A stretch of DNA of 64,000 bases from Lunularia cruciata (GCA_948567375.1 OX419761.1:47680501-47744500), one strand, 5' to 3'. Counted from the stretch's first letter, positions 33,117 to 46,140 are shown. Notes: generated by a model not told the origin, from the sequence alone. A program made the numbers and translations.

Positions 33117-34964
33117 TAAGCAAAAATCATTCATCCCCATCACATCCCGTAGTCATTCCCATCATATCCCATAATAACATAAACATACCAGTCAAACCAC
33201 ATAAAGCTAATTTATACAAAATATACAAGAACCCTAAACCGATATTTGAAACCTGCCATTGTGTTCCGTATCAATCTTAGAATTTTATCCAAACAAAGAT
33301 TTTGAAAATAAGTTTATATATATAACCGAAAATATTTTGCCATAACCAATTTTGTGTCTATGTCAAATCTGATTATATTTCTAATGAAAATTATTTTTAT
33401 TTTTAAAATTATCTTTTAAAGTGTCAGGTAATTGAGTGAGATTCTTATAAAAAGAATATGTCATTGATTCTTATGTTTTTGGTTTAGTTTATTTTTATTC
33501 TACAATGATATTGATATAAAAAGAATACATTTGAAATAATTAATCATTTTATCATTTTTTATATTTATTTTAAAATTTAAATAACGTATTTTTTTTAATT
33601 AATTAATTTATTGATTTCAGATATCATATTATCAAATTTTTGAAAAAAATTTAGAACTTACTATCTACATTAAGATAGTAGTAAACTGATTACTAATGTG
33701 TTCTCCAAGATGAGGTAAGATTAATTTTAGATTCTTATATGTCGTGGGTTTATATATTTTTACTCTCATTCATAGGAAAAGAATATTAATTTTCATCTAG
33801 TATAATTTACATAAATTTTTCTGTTAGTAATAAAAGGCTATGACTGTTTTAATTAGCAAGACTAGAAACTTGAAAACAGAATAAGTAGCAAAGATGAAGC
33901 AGCGATTTCAAGACCGTTTCATTCGGTGATATTATTATGAGACTGAATATTATTATGAAAATTAGTAAATAATTCAGAAAAAAATTGCATTATTCGATAG
34001 ATGGCTATAACTTTGGAAATATTATATTGTTTCTAGAAATGACTATAATTTAGTATATAGCTATTGGAATTTCAAAACCCACTCTTAAAGGAAGGATTTT
34101 TGTACCTTCTAATATAGTGTATAGTTATTTTGTATTTGTGGATTGATATACCTTCTAATACAGTTCATAGTTATTTAGTATTTTTGCAGTGTTCACTATC
34201 AAATTATATGAGAAAAGAGAGTATTAATTATGATTCTATATATGATATTAAGATATTTAGAGCATTTTTATACATTAATATAAGAATTCATATATGGAAA
34301 ATAAGTGATAATTAGTCATACCTAAAACTCCCCATCTTAATTGGATCGGCTTTGTTAAGTTTTTAGAGCTACATATAGATTTTTGCTCATATACACATAT
34401 TCATAAGAATGCATAAAATTTATCCAAACACTGAATGACTTACTTTTCAAATTCTTTTTAATTCAAAGAATGTACTACTCTAATTTGATTGGTTCTTTAG
34501 ATTGAAGTTATATAGTATAATCTAGTCTAGTATACATCCAGAAATTATCCTACTGTTTGTGCTAATGTATAAATCATGTTCATTCCTTGAACTCTTCCAC
34601 GGTAATTTCTCTTGAATGTCTTGATCTGATTATCAATAATTCATAAAAATGTGTAATTGACTAGCATAAATAATTTCTCAATATTTTATAACTAATATAT
34701 AAAATTTATTATTAAAATTTCCAATAATATTTTTTCAAAGTAATTATCTCATAACATACTATATTTTTCTATGTGCCTATGAGAATAAATTTTACCTAAC
34801 TAACATATTAATGACTATGTATAATTTAGCATCTTTTCTGAAATTTAGATTAAATTATTATTATTTATATTAAATAAATTATTTGCTATTTCAGTGAATA
34901 TATAGTGGTTTGTGGCTTTGGTTGTAGCTAGTATATTGATTCAAAAAATGAAGTTAACCCACAA
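33117..34964. other. AT-rich spacer, nothing recognised
   Basis: Very AT-rich, with no motif, transposon end or credible reading frame on either strand. Confidence 0.6.
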
Positions 34965-36300
34965 AGATAATAAGAATGATATGAAGACCCTATCAAGGAT
35001 AAAACTTAGGCAATAAATAGGAGTTAGCACCAAGAGCATCTTAATGAGAAATTTGTCCTACTATACATAGGAGAGGATGTCACATGGCCTACACACAATT
35101 GTAGTATCTAAAGAATATCATTTAGTGTGAATGCTCTTCTAGGGATTGCTCCAACCAAGGTTCTTTATAGAGCAATTGACACACATTGTCTAAAGTAAGT
35201 TATAAAATAGGAAAGCAAAGGTTGTTGGTTTTTATGATAAACTTGTGTACAATTCTTTATAAATATATCAAACACCATATCAATCACTCCATATAACTCC
35301 AAAATTATAAATAATACTATGTATTCTTACACTTAGAGATTTTGGTTGTTGCTGTTGACTCACTCCACATCTAAGAAGATGGGTAATTATACTTTCCAAA
35401 ACTGCATTGTATATAAGATTTTAGCAACAACATTCACTTGCATCACTTAATAATCTCGGACCATATACAAATGTACTCTAACTTGGTTATATGTAAAGCA
35501 TGTCTAGACTCTCTCCAAGTGAAGAATCCACTTTCTCATGCCAGCCATGGAACACACTTATATCTTTATAGTATCATGAGTACTTATCTTTTGTCCTCCA
35601 AAAGAAAATGAAAATTCATATGGACCCTATTGCATCTAAAATAGTACCAGATTCATAAGTGAATAATGAAGTCATTGATGGTGTACCAAGCCTACATAGA
35701 ATCTCCTTATTGTAGAGAAAATAAATACTATAAATCAAAATTTCTTAATGTAATTTCATGCCAGGATCCAAGAGCCTTTACCCTTGTTGTCATAGCAAGA
35801 GCAAAGACATACCTCATTAGCAGAACAAGGAGTAGATGTGTGAATTAGAATATATTATGAAAAATCATCTTATGTTTGTGAAGATAACTTATCACAATAG
35901 TACATGGAACCAAGAGGAAAGAACCTCTCCTCCACCTCAATCATATATATGTCCAAGGTTGGCTTCTCAACCACCAAAACAAAAAAGAAAGTGCCAAGAA
36001 TACACAACTATCCAACCCCGTTATAGATGCAATCTCCTCTATAGATAACAAATCTACCCATTCAGTGATGTCGGTAAAGATATTAATCTATTGAGTCTTC
36101 TATCATATTTGTAAGGTTCAATTGTGTCACTAAAATCTTCTATCATATTCGTAAGGTTCAATTGTATCACTAAAACCTTCCATTATTCATATCAGAAGTC
36201 CTCTAACAAACATGATCCGAAGGAAAGTTGGAGAAGAGAGAACGTGCAAAATAGGTAGGTCAGTTGACGAATAATACTAGAGAAAGTATATCAAATTCAA
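34965..36300 (-). pseudogene. L3, old fragment of the L family
   Basis: Aligns end to end with L2: the left side with the L2 3' end (37410 on), the middle with 37500-38068 joined to 43680-43840, and the right side with 44130-44460. It is much more decayed, with no long frame. Near 35590 it keeps the uninterrupted version of the site where B2 inserted into L2 (GAGTACTTATCTTTTGTCCT). A 40-bp tandem duplication lies at 36097-36177. Confidence 0.75.
36097..36177. repeat. two-copy tandem repeat, period 40 bp
   Basis: CTTCTATCATATTTGTAAGG and its copy 40 bp later, with two or three differences. Confidence 0.85.
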
Positions 36301-37279
36301 TTTCGTGCAGTTTCGGTTTGGACTCTAGCATTTGCTCCCGTTCCAGTTGGTCCTCCCAGCAGATGGTTTGGTATATATATTATTGAAAAGCCAAAACGGG
36401 AAATAACAGTCTTCCTCGCCGTGGGTGTCTTTGAATTATCACTACGACACAAGTATATAAGATAGAGGTTACAAAATATGAAGACTAAAGTTGAAAAAAG
36501 TGGAGAGCTGGTCGCAGGGTCCATTATTTTCTTATTTGAAAACTGTGTTTTTATCAGTGTTTTTTTCTTAACATCTGCTATGAACATTTTTTTTTGATAA
36601 AATTCATATGATATATAAAATCTTCTTGTTTGGTTGGAATGACATCATTTCAATTATGAAAAATGAAAGAAAACCTCAAAAAACTAGGAAATGGTATCTT
36701 CAGATAATTTAAGGGATATTACTTATTGGAAAATTTATAATAAGTTGGTGATCTCCAATGTCTATAAAGGGCAGAGGCATCTTATTACTAAAAATATCCT
36801 ACAATGTACAGTAAGTAAATTAAAGTCCTAGTGGGCAGAGGTCCATAGGACCTCAAGCGTTTTTCTTTGGTATGGAATTCCTTGAATTCTCGTTTCAATG
36901 GTATTCTTAGTAAGTAAGTATAATGAACTAAAACATGGATAAAAGAAAAACAAATAAAATTAGTACGTAGGTTCCAAAATTTGGGCCCCCACTTTGACAA
37001 TGAAGGCACTAGAAATATAAAAAACCACAAGTTTTGAGACTTAAAATACTCCACAATTATGACTTAACTATTGAGACATGATTAATAGAATAAAATACAT
37101 ACAATTCCTTTATTGAAATCATTTGAACATATATGTAGCCTAAACTAAAACCTATATTTAGCCTTCTTGGAGAGGTTTTTGACCTACTGAACTAAATACT
37201 TAGTATACACTATAAACTTATCCTATAAGATCGTAGACACGTAAGAAGGTCGCCAAATAGAGTCCATAGTAATGATTTC
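36301..37279. other. spacer, nothing recognised
   Basis: AT-rich. A 96-codon minus frame at 36297-36587 and an 88-codon one at 36788-37054 show no domain or relative in the window. Confidence 0.55.
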
Positions 37280-37469
37280 TAAAAGAGAGAGAAAGAAGGC
37301 AACCGCGTGTGATAACAAGAAGGATGGGAAGGCCCCATCATTCCGTACAAGGAAGAGAAGGATCTTAACACTTTAGAGAAGAGAAAAGAGGGTAAAAGGC
37401 AACTGCGTAGGAAAAAAGAAGGATGGGAAGACCCCATCAAGCCATACAAGGGAGAGACAAAAAGGGTAA

Positions 37470-38063
37470 CATGGGGCTAAGCCCCAATAGAGTCTATATG
37501 AGAAATCTGCCCTACCGCACCTAAGATATCCGAGCTATGCAAGTAGTACGGTCTACACACAACTGGAACATCCGAACAAACATCACCTAATGTGATTGCT
37601 CTCCTATGGATTGCACCAGCCACTGCACTCTATAGAGCAATAGACACACGCTGTCTAAAATATGCTACAAAGTATGAGAGTGAGAGTGGTACCCCCTATC
37701 GCCTAACATGATAAGCTCTCGCGCATTCCCTGACAAATGTGTCAAATGCAGTGTCCATTGCTCCATATAACTCCAAGGCTAGAGGAACAAAGAGGTGACC
37801 TCGCTGCATGCCCCTATACTTGGAGACCTTACGACCTGCTACTGCACTCGCCGCTCATCCAAGGGGATGGGTAATCACTCCCTCCGAAACTGTATCTTAT
37901 GTAGGGTTCGTGACCACGACATCCGCTACTGTCACCTGATCATCTCGGACCAAGTATAAGTCTGCCTTGACATGTGCATTTGCAAAGCATACAAACGCTC
38001 CCTCCAAGCCAAGTATCCACTTTCTTGCGCCATAGCAAACACTATGTCTCTAATGGCATCATA
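37470..38063 (-). pseudogene. L2 C-terminal nuclease-like region and tail
   Basis: Continues the frame interrupted by B2: DAIRDIVFAMAQESGYLAWR. After a one-base shift it reads ADLYLVRDDQVTVADVVVTN, then GRKVSKYRGMQRGHLFVPLA. The spacing of D, D-V-V and K fits a PD-(D/E)XK restriction-like endonuclease following a Cys-His knuckle, as in R2 and its relatives. The frame ends at a TAG that lies inside the GGGGCTTAGCCCC hairpin. Three or four internal stops exist (for example after VTNPT and ECARAYHVRR). The nuclease assignment is inference from pattern and position. Confidence 0.6.
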
Positions 38064-38068
38064 GGTAG

Positions 38069-38465
38069 TGTAAAAGACCAAAACCGAGGAGAGAAATAGG
38101 AGAATGGAAACTCACATTGGGACACTTGAATGAGGGAAAATTCTGAATGCCAAGCATGAACTTTGGCTTTGGTATTTATAGGTAGCATACAAGACCCTTG
38201 AAGCTTCCTTGAGCCGCTTTCTTGGAGTGCAAGCCAAGTTAACCTGGAAGCTTCTCAAGAAGCTTCCTTCTAGAAGCCGCCTACTTGGCATGCAAGCTAA
38301 GCTAGTTAGAAGCTTCTAGAAGCTACTTGCTTAAGGCGCAAGTTAACTAGTTGGGAAGCTTCCCAAGAAGATTCTTAGATGCTTCTAGAATATTCTAGGC
38401 TATTTTGTCTTATTCTCTACTTCGTAAGCCCGACTAACTTCATCGTTAAACTCCATATTGTTACA
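38069..38465 (-). repeat. 3' LTR of B2
   Basis: Runs from TGTAAAAGACC to ATTGTTACA in plus orientation. It lacks one 12-base GAAGCTTCTCAA-type unit present in the other LTR. Confidence 0.95.
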
Positions 38466-40129
38466 TATTCCTCTGCCGCTAGTTGGTGACGTCCTCGTCG
38501 CCAGTGAAGCGTCAAATTCCTTGATGGCCGTCTGTGCATTTTGGAGGTGGGAAAGAGGTTCCCATGTGGCATCATGAAGGGGATACTCTTTCCAAAGGAC
38601 CTTGTACTCCGTATGTTGGTGACGGCCTTGTTGAATATGGCGACGTGCAAGGATACGATCAACTTCGTACTCCTCATGATCATTGGTAGGGACAGGAAGA
38701 GGAAGAGGTTGGACTCGAGAGGAAAAGGAAGAGGGGTTAGGAACAAAGGGTTTCAACTTGGAAACATGAAAGACAGGATGGATAAGCATGTGACAAGGCA
38801 ATGCAAGTCGATAAGCAACAGGAGAGCAATGTGGGTGATATCAAAGGGTCCTATCCAATTAGGGGCAAGTTTACAAACTTGGGTATCAAGTGGGAGAGGG
38901 AGGTTACTAGAGGATACCATGACTTTATCACCAACTTCAAAGGTGAGATCATGACGATGATGGTCTATATATTGTTTTTGGCGATTCTGAGCAACAAGGA
39001 GGTGAGACTTGGCTTGTTGGAGAGATTGGGATATAGTGGTCAAGAATGTAGATGTATGAGGAACTTGAGAGGGAGGAGGAGCAAGAAGAGAATCTAGAAC
39101 AAGCAAATCTTGGCCAAAATTGAGAAAGAAAGGAGAAAATCTGGTGCTTGCCTGTTTGGAATTGTTGTAGGCAAATTTTGCAGCTGCAAGACATTCATCC
39201 CAATTGGTATGGTGGACATTGACAAAGGCCTGCAACATATCCTCCAATGTACAATTTGTGCGTTCGGTTTGTCCATTAGTTTGAGGATGATAGGCCGTGG
39301 ACAAAACAAGCTTGGTGCCGAGTATCTAGAAGAGTGCTTGCCAAAACTTCTCGGTAAATTGAGGATCACGGTTGGAGATGAGTACACGTGGCATCCCATG
39401 ATGCTTGAAGACATTGTCGAAATAGATTTGCGCTAAGGTTGGAGCATCCACGGTATCACAGGTTGGTGCCAAGTGGATTTGCTTACTAAGCTTATCCACA
39501 AACACCACGATTGCGGTGTGTCCTTGTTTTGTCTTTGGCAAGGATGTGATGAGATCCAAGCTCACATGCTCCCAACGAGCAGATGGAATGGTGAGTGGTT
39601 GAAGGAGTCCACTCTGCTTCTGGTTGCTTGCCTTGTTATGTTGGCAACTCTCACATGATTAGACAAAGTCTCAAACATCTCGTGTCATGTTGGGCCACCA
39701 CCATTGGCATTGGAGGGTGCCCAAGGTCTTGTCCACTCTCATGTGACCAGCTATTTGTAAATCATGGGCTTCTTGAAGGCGCACAAGTCGAAGATCATCT
39801 TTGGCTGGAACATAGATCTGGTCTACATGGAATAAAAGGCTTTCCTTGAAGGAGAAGGTGTTGTACTCCTTGTCGCATGCTGTTAGACGACCGTGTACCA
39901 TTTGGAAGAAGGGATCTTGTTGTAGAGCTGATTGAAACTCATTATGGACCTTAGGGTCAATGGACACCATTGTAATTGCCATTGTGATGAGAGGAAGAGC
40001 CTTCAAATCAGGTTGTCGTGATAGAGCATTAAGGATGACATGGAACCGACCTGGTTTGTACTCAAGTTTGATGTCAAACAATTGGAGTTGCTCTTCCCAT
40101 CGATGATGCCGACTCTTCATGTGCTCCAA
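38466..40129 (-). pseudogene. B2 integrase and chromodomain
   Basis: Zinc-binding region near 39760 (AHDLQIAGHMRVDKTLG, WWPNMTRD). Core at 39565-38760 with Asp in MSLDLITSL, ISNRDPQFT (Asn where the second catalytic Asp is expected), and 'STAYHPQTNGQTER' containing the catalytic Glu. Chromodomain at about 38675-38520 (YEVDRILARRHI, YKVLWKEYP, ATWEP). Frames change several times, so the protein is not made as one piece. Confidence 0.87.
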
Positions 40130-41300
40130 GTGTAAGGTCTACAACAATGGCTTGTGATCCGTTTGCATGATCACTTATTTCCCCAAGAGATAATGCCTCC
40201 ATACCTTGGTGGCATATACCATTGCAAGTTGTTCCCGATCTTGAGCAGAGTAATTTCTTTCAACTGTATTTAGTCGGCGAGACACAAAGGCAATAAGATG
40301 TAGTCCATCTAGAAATTCTTGTTGCAACACAGCTCCAATTGCAAAGTTAGAAGCATCAAAATCAACCACACAAGGTAGTTGAGGATCATATGGTTAAAGA
40401 ATAGGTCTTGAAGACACCATATGCTTTAACTTCTGGAATGTTTCTTCATGCTTGGTGGTCCACTAGAAGCTCAAGTTCTTTCCCAAGAGGTCAGTCAATG
40501 GTGTAGCCACGTGAGCATAATAGTGGATGAACCGTCGGTAAAAACTGGCCAATCCATTGAATGCTCGTACTTATGTAGCATCCTTTGGGGTAGGCCAATA
40601 AGTAAGGCTTTGATCTTCTCTTCTTCTATCTTGATCCCCTTTGATGAGATCTTATGACCCAAGAAGGTAACCTCCTTCTACCAAAAAGCACACTTTGACT
40701 TCTTGAAGTAAAATTTCCACTATCGTAGTCATCTTAGGACTTCTTGCACATGATTCATGTGTTCTATCTCTATCCTACTATGATTAGGATATCATCTAAG
40801 AACACCACCACGGACCAATCCAATATTCCCTCCAACACATGATGCATCTGATCCATGAAGACTACTGGAGCATTAGTAAGTCCAAAAGGTAGAACTCTCC
40901 ACTTGAAATGTCCATACCTTGTGCAAAAGGCAGTCTTTTGCACATCCTCTCCTTCAATAGGAATTTGCCAATAGCCGCTATGAAGATCCAACTTGGAAAA
41001 GTAGCGTGCTCCACTTAGTTGATCAAGCAGGTCATCAATCCAAGGCAAGGGATATGCATTCTTCACGGTTTGCTTATTGAGTCTATGGTAATCAATATAG
41101 AAATGAAGTCCTCCATCCTTCTTTGGAACAAATAGTACCGGCACTCCCCAAGGAGAGGTACTATGTCGTATGAAATCCTTCTCCAATAACTCTATAAGTG
41201 TTATTCGCAACTCCTCTAACTCCTTTGGTGGGAGCCGATAGATTGGTCTACTCACTGGAGTACTCCTTGGCAATAACTCAATCTTGAAGGGTATACCTCA
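40130..41300 (-). pseudogene. B2 reverse transcriptase and RNase H
   Basis: RT landmarks: [20 protein letters not shown], '[14 protein letters not shown]', [17 protein letters not shown] and VVVFLDDIL near 40800. RNase H begins VDFDASNFAIGAVLQQEF near 40369. A frame change follows FLDD, and stops separate RT from RNase H. Confidence 0.87.
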
Positions 41301-41565
41301 GTCGGAGGGTAATCCCTTTGGCAGATCATCCAGAAACACATCTGCAAACTCCTAAACTATCCGATCAACCATTGCTTGATGAGGCTCTTGGCCCTCCTCA
41401 GATTGTTCTTGTGCAATTGGCTTGACCTACACCGTGAATACATACTTATCGTCCTCCAAAGCTTGCTCTATGGCCGCTTCATTAACAAACTTCCCTTCCA
41501 GGGACTCATCTCTCTTCCAAGCTTGCTCCATGGTTGCCTTCTTGGCAAACTTCCCATCTTGGGAC

Positions 41566-42063
41566 TCATCTCCCTTCTAGATCCGCTCTATGGGCTACCT
41601 TCTTGACAAACTTCCCATCTTGGGATTGACTATTCTTAGGCATCTTACTCAGAGGTGTTAGACAACCTAATCGGAAATTTCTACCTTGGTGTTGTACTTG
41701 AATTTGTTGTCGGGTCCAATCAAATTGAACCATATGATGTTCAAGCCAAGGTATACCCAGAATGATATCATAGTGTAGAGGTGCCACTATAAACCTCATA
41801 CACTCCAAATACTCCTTCCCAATCTTGAAGGTAACAGGATGTGAGGTGCGGAATGCTAAACCCTTTCTACCATCGGCCATCATCAAACTACTTCCAAACA
41901 CTGGCTTGATAGGAATACCCAATTCCTTTGCTACTTGCATAGACATGCAATTCTCTAAACTTCCAGAATCAACCAAAATCCTACAACGCCGATTAGATAT
42001 CATACCTTGCAAGTGAAACAAACTTGCATAGGTCAAGCCTTCAATCCCATTGGAACTAATCAA
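41566..42063 (-). pseudogene. B2 protease domain
   Basis: A 165-codon open stretch with RRCRILVDSGSLENCMS (aspartic protease Asp-Ser-Gly) and the family signature HYDIILGIPWLEHH. The fragment itself is open, but it belongs to a broken polyprotein. Confidence 0.85.
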
Positions 42064-42079
42064 GCTCCTAGTATGCGGC

Positions 42080-42900
42080 TCAAAATCTCCTACTGGGATT
42101 CTTTGTTTCCTTGACCATTTTGTTCCACAAACTCCATCTTGGCAACTTGTTGAGGTCGCACATTCCTAAGTGGACATTTAGCAATGCAATGTCCAACTTG
42201 GCGACAATAAAAGCAACCTCTATTTTGTCATAATTTTTTTGTATCTGCTGTGCCAAGTGGTCTTCGTTGGATAACATCAATCTCCATTGGTACCGGTTCT
42301 TCCACTTGTGCATAGTGTACTGGTAGGCTTTGTGTAGGTCGAGGTCGAGACCAAGTTGTCGCAACCAAGGAATCAAAACACTTAGCCAATTGCATGGCTT
42401 CTTCTACATTTTGTGGCTCCCGCATGGTCACCTCCAATTTGGTTTGTGACTTCAATCCTCGCACAAATTGATCCAGAACTTCACCTTCTTGGATATCTAG
42501 AATTTGCATGATGATGTTCTGAAATTGTGTGATATAGCTTCTCATTGAGCCAATCTGCCTCAACTCCACCAATTTATCTCGTGCGGCTTGGGTGGCATTT
42601 ATAGTTTGAAATCGACCAAGTATTGCATCTTTGAATTTGCCCATGTCAAAATTGGTGTAACAATTTGTCATTCAGCTCTTTCTCCTCAAAATCGCCACCA
42701 AAGTTTTGCCACGCCATCCAATTGGCTAGAAGCCAAGAGAATTTGTTTCCGCTTGTCTTGAAGATTGGTGGCTTCAAAGTAATGTTCGCAATCAAACACA
42801 AAATTATCCATTGTGCCTGGAAGATTCTTGCCTTCAAACACCTTGGGTTTTGGAAATTGAATGCAATCTTCTCCATCTTGAATTTACGCTCTGTCTATCT
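42080..42900 (-). pseudogene. B2 gag with zinc knuckle
   Basis: Capsid part near 42671-42228 (KDAILGRFQTINATQAARDK, LVELRQIGSMRSYITQFQ). A CX2CX4HX4C knuckle (CFYCRQVGHCIAKCP) is encoded near 42215-42165 in a shifted frame. Confidence 0.85.
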
Positions 42901-43250
42901 GTTCTTGTCGTTGCTAGTCTTGTTCATCCAACAATCGAGTAAGATGCTCGATTTGTTGTTGCATTGCAAGGATAACATCTGGTATTGCCGCCATTGCTAC
43001 TACTCTATTCCACTACCCTCAATTTATCTAGTTGATTAACACATAGATACAACACGTCCACCGTTCTCCATAAGTTACAATTAGAAGTATCAAGTGTTCC
43101 TCTGACACGATGATCATATATAGAAAATCCTACCCAAAGCACGAGGGGATGAATTGTGTGAAATGATGCTTTGGTAATATCTGGACATGAAAGTCCCAAT
43201 GGTTTGGTGGAAGTGGATTTGGTGGTCCATAAATTCCATCTATCCCATTC

Positions 43251-43264
43251 CTGCTTTGATACCA
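43251..43264 (-). other. primer-binding site of B2 (initiator tRNA-Met type)
   Basis: One base inside the 5' LTR the minus strand reads TGGTATCAAAGCAG. It matches the initiator tRNA-Met complement TGGTATCAGAGC at 11 of 12 positions. Confidence 0.85.
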
Positions 43265-43265
43265 A

Positions 43266-43674
43266 TGTAAAAGACCGAAACCAAGGAGAGAAATAGGAGA
43301 ATGGAAACTCACATTGAGACACTTGAATGAGGGAAAACTCCGAAAGCCTAGCATGAGCTTTGGCTTTGGTATTTATAGGTAGCATACAAGACCCTTGAAG
43401 CTTCTCAAGAAGCTTCCTTGAGCCGCTTTCTTGGAGTGCAAGCCAAGTTAACCAAGAAGCTTCTCAAGAAGCTTCCTTCTAGAAGCCGCCTACTTGGCAT
43501 GCAAGCTAAGCTAGTTAGAAGCTTCTAGAAGTTACCTGCTTAGGGCGCAAGTTAACTAGTTGGGAAGCTTCCCAAGAAGCTTCTTAGATGCTTCTAGAAT
43601 ATTCTAGGCTATTTTGTCTTATTCTCTACTTTGTAAGCCCGACTAACTTTGTCGCTAAACTCCATATTGTTATA
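43266..43674 (-). repeat. 5' LTR of B2
   Basis: 409 bp, from TGTAAAAGACC to ATTGTTATA in plus orientation. The terminal CA is mutated to TA. It carries the GAAGCTTC blocks and the TATA box of the family. Confidence 0.95.
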
Positions 43675-43679
43675 GGTAG

Positions 43680-46140
43680 CTATCCTCTGTCCTCCAAAAG
43701 AACATCATGTCATGTGGACCGCCGCTGCGTCTAGTGTAGAACCACACTCACAAGTGAGTAGTGAAGATGTAGATGGGTGGACCAAACCTAGGCAAAACCT
43801 CATCGCTGTAGAGAAAGTAGCTAGTGCGAGTTGGAAAGCCCTAATGCACGGTCAAGCTAGGATCCACGAGCATGCATCCTTGCCGGAGCAAGAGCGTAGA
43901 CATGCTCTAGTAGCCTGAGGACTGGACGAGTCAACTAAGAGAGAATGTAGCATATGCTCACACTGTCGTTCCATCAAGGAAGACTGTAAACCTCTAGTCC
44001 AATCTGACAATAGTGAAGCAAATGGTGGAAAACCCTCTCGTGCTCGTGGGGATAGACTATCTCTTGTCTGCCACAATAACACTTGGAAAGAAAAGGCTCC
44101 TCCCTCCACCTTTGTCACATAAGTCTCCAAAACCGGCCTATCAGCAACCACAAAATGAGAGGAAAGTAGGGGTGCCGAGAGAGCCCAACTACCCAAAAAT
44201 GCTGTAGGTGCCATCTCCTCCATAGAGAGCAAGCCAACCCCACCAAATGAGATTGGTAGAGCCGTCTCTTTACGTGCCAAATCCCCTGTCACACACTCAA
44301 AAGTCCGTGGTCCAATAATATCACCAAAGACTTCCATAATCATCCTATCAAATGCTCTCAAATGTGATAGGAAGGACGGTGAGGAGTGAATTGTACGGAT
44401 GAGGTAGGATGGTCAACGAGCAATACTGGAAGAGAGTATACCAAATGCCACCTGCGGATCTCCTAGTAATAGAAGGTCATCCACATGGAGAACATCCTCT
44501 GCAAGGGCAGCGTCCAAGAAGCTTGTGACAAAATCCTCCGATCCTATTGGCACTCCAAGAACACAAAGTCCATCTGTGGATGTGATACACCCCTCTGGAA
44601 GCTCAAGGTGGGGAGGGATACCTAAAGGGGACCATGCCCTACACTTTGACACCTTGACTCTCAAGCCTACTAGATGTAGCTCGGTAGTCAAGTAGTCAAA
44701 GGCCTGCCTAATCTGATCTACAGGGCCTACGATGTGTGTATCATCTGCCAAGGAGGGAAATACACAACCTAGCATGGCCAAAGTAGTAGATAAGAGAGCT
44801 CTAAAGTGAGCCATGGCAAATAAAGGAATGAGACTCGCCAAGGATCCACCAACCTCCCTAAGCTCTCTAAAGATGGATGCATATGAGACGCTATTAAAAG
44901 CATTCTCAACATCCACCTGTAGGACGACCCACTCCGGATGGATATCTAGGAGTGCTATAATGCCTAAAGATATAGCCTCACATCCTCCAGGTGTAGCTAC
45001 TCCAAACTGATGTGGACTAAGGTGCTATCAAAAGTGAGAACGATGCTGAAGGACAATGGTACAACTGACCAAACGCAAAAAGATCTCTCCAATAGCAATC
45101 GGTCTAATGCCTCCCGTGTCCTTCTCCATCGCGAGAAGTTGACTACCACCTAACACCTGACTAACAGACATAGGAATGTCTCCTCTCGCTATTGATGCAA
45201 CCACTTGAAACAACTCGGAAAAACCACTAGAAGGATCATCTGCTTGGAAGCAATCTCTGAGGTGCTCATAAACCATCCTTGACAAGCCTCCTAAGGAAAG
45301 GCGAGGGGCAATGCACAATGCTTGTGCAAATAGCTACCTATCAAGACATAAAGGCTGCTCAGGCTGATAATCTAAGACCTCTAGTGGTAGTCCCTCTACT
45401 GCTATTGGATGCAATGAGCATAGGGAAGAGATGGTCTCATCAGTAGGACTTGCTATAGACAAAAGGTGTAGCGCTCGTGCTGCTCTACTAAACTCTCCCG
45501 CCTGACCCAATGTCCTACATCATCATAATCAAGTGGAATCTGTGGTATCTTGTGGCAATGCCTGTCTCCTAAATTGTGTAGCCCTAACATACTCCTCCTG
45601 AAGGGCTGCCCAATCTCCCGCTCGGAATCGACAAAATCTTACCGCCACCTCTCTATGCACTGCACGTCCCCCTCTAACATAACGAAGACACCATCGAGGG
45701 AGTAGGAGGAATAGGAACTATGCTAACTCGTTGAAGGGATCACGTGCCAAATGATCCGGTGGTAGGCAAAAAGCCTATCTAGCCTCATCATGGAGTGTGC
45801 GGGGTAGCCTCTGGAATAGACGTGGACATGGAAAACTAGTCTCAAATAACTCCAAAATGCAACCTGCCTGAGAAGCTAACCACTCCCACGACTCGATCGG
45901 TATCCTTGGAATGATCAGCAAAGGTATAGGCTAAACATGAGTAATCCCAAGTGTCACTGCTGTCGATGTGGTCGCTCGTCTCATGTGGGCATCCCAAGTG
46001 GTCTAATCATTGTCCTTGTGCATCCTTCCCACATGGGTCTTTACCCCTTGCGAGGTAAAGCGTCAGTGACACACCGGGCATGGTGCATCTCGACCCACTC
46101 TAGGCGACCCCACATGAGAAGTGTAGCCATGGCTAGTAAC
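43680..46140 (-). pseudogene. L2 N-terminal C2H2 finger, reverse transcriptase and Cys-His knuckle
   Basis: Finger near 46085-46020: PCPVCH, a TGA codon, then RFTSQGVKTHVGRMH (C-X2-C-X11-H-X4-H). RT entry at about 45130 (AMEKDTGGIRPIAIGEIFL), motif A MDVENAFNSVSYASIF at 44916, motif C FPSLADDTHIVGP near 44740, and ISFGGVGLLSMEEMAPTAF near 44240. The motif B segment present in L1 is absent here by a deletion of about 130 bp that keeps frame. The knuckle TCECGSTLDAAAVHMT lies at about 43765-43715, followed by TGA and then CSFGGQRIAT. The element is inactive. Confidence 0.75.

Larger units (their letters stand above)
38069..43674 (-). mobile_element. Ty3/gypsy chromovirus B2, complete with both LTRs
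   Basis: 5606 bp with perfect 5-bp target duplications GGTAG (38064-38068 and 43675-43679). LTRs are 397 and 409 bp. By hand count they differ at about 19 sites, mostly transitions, plus a 12-base gap, so the insertion is not very recent. Order on the minus strand: PBS, gag, protease, RT, RNase H, integrase, chromodomain. It inserted into L2, and L3 preserves the paralogous empty site. Confidence 0.96.

Noticed and set aside
36297-36587. 96-codon minus frame as a small gene
   Set aside because: No domain, no relative in the window, no splice or promoter support; it borders L3 remains.
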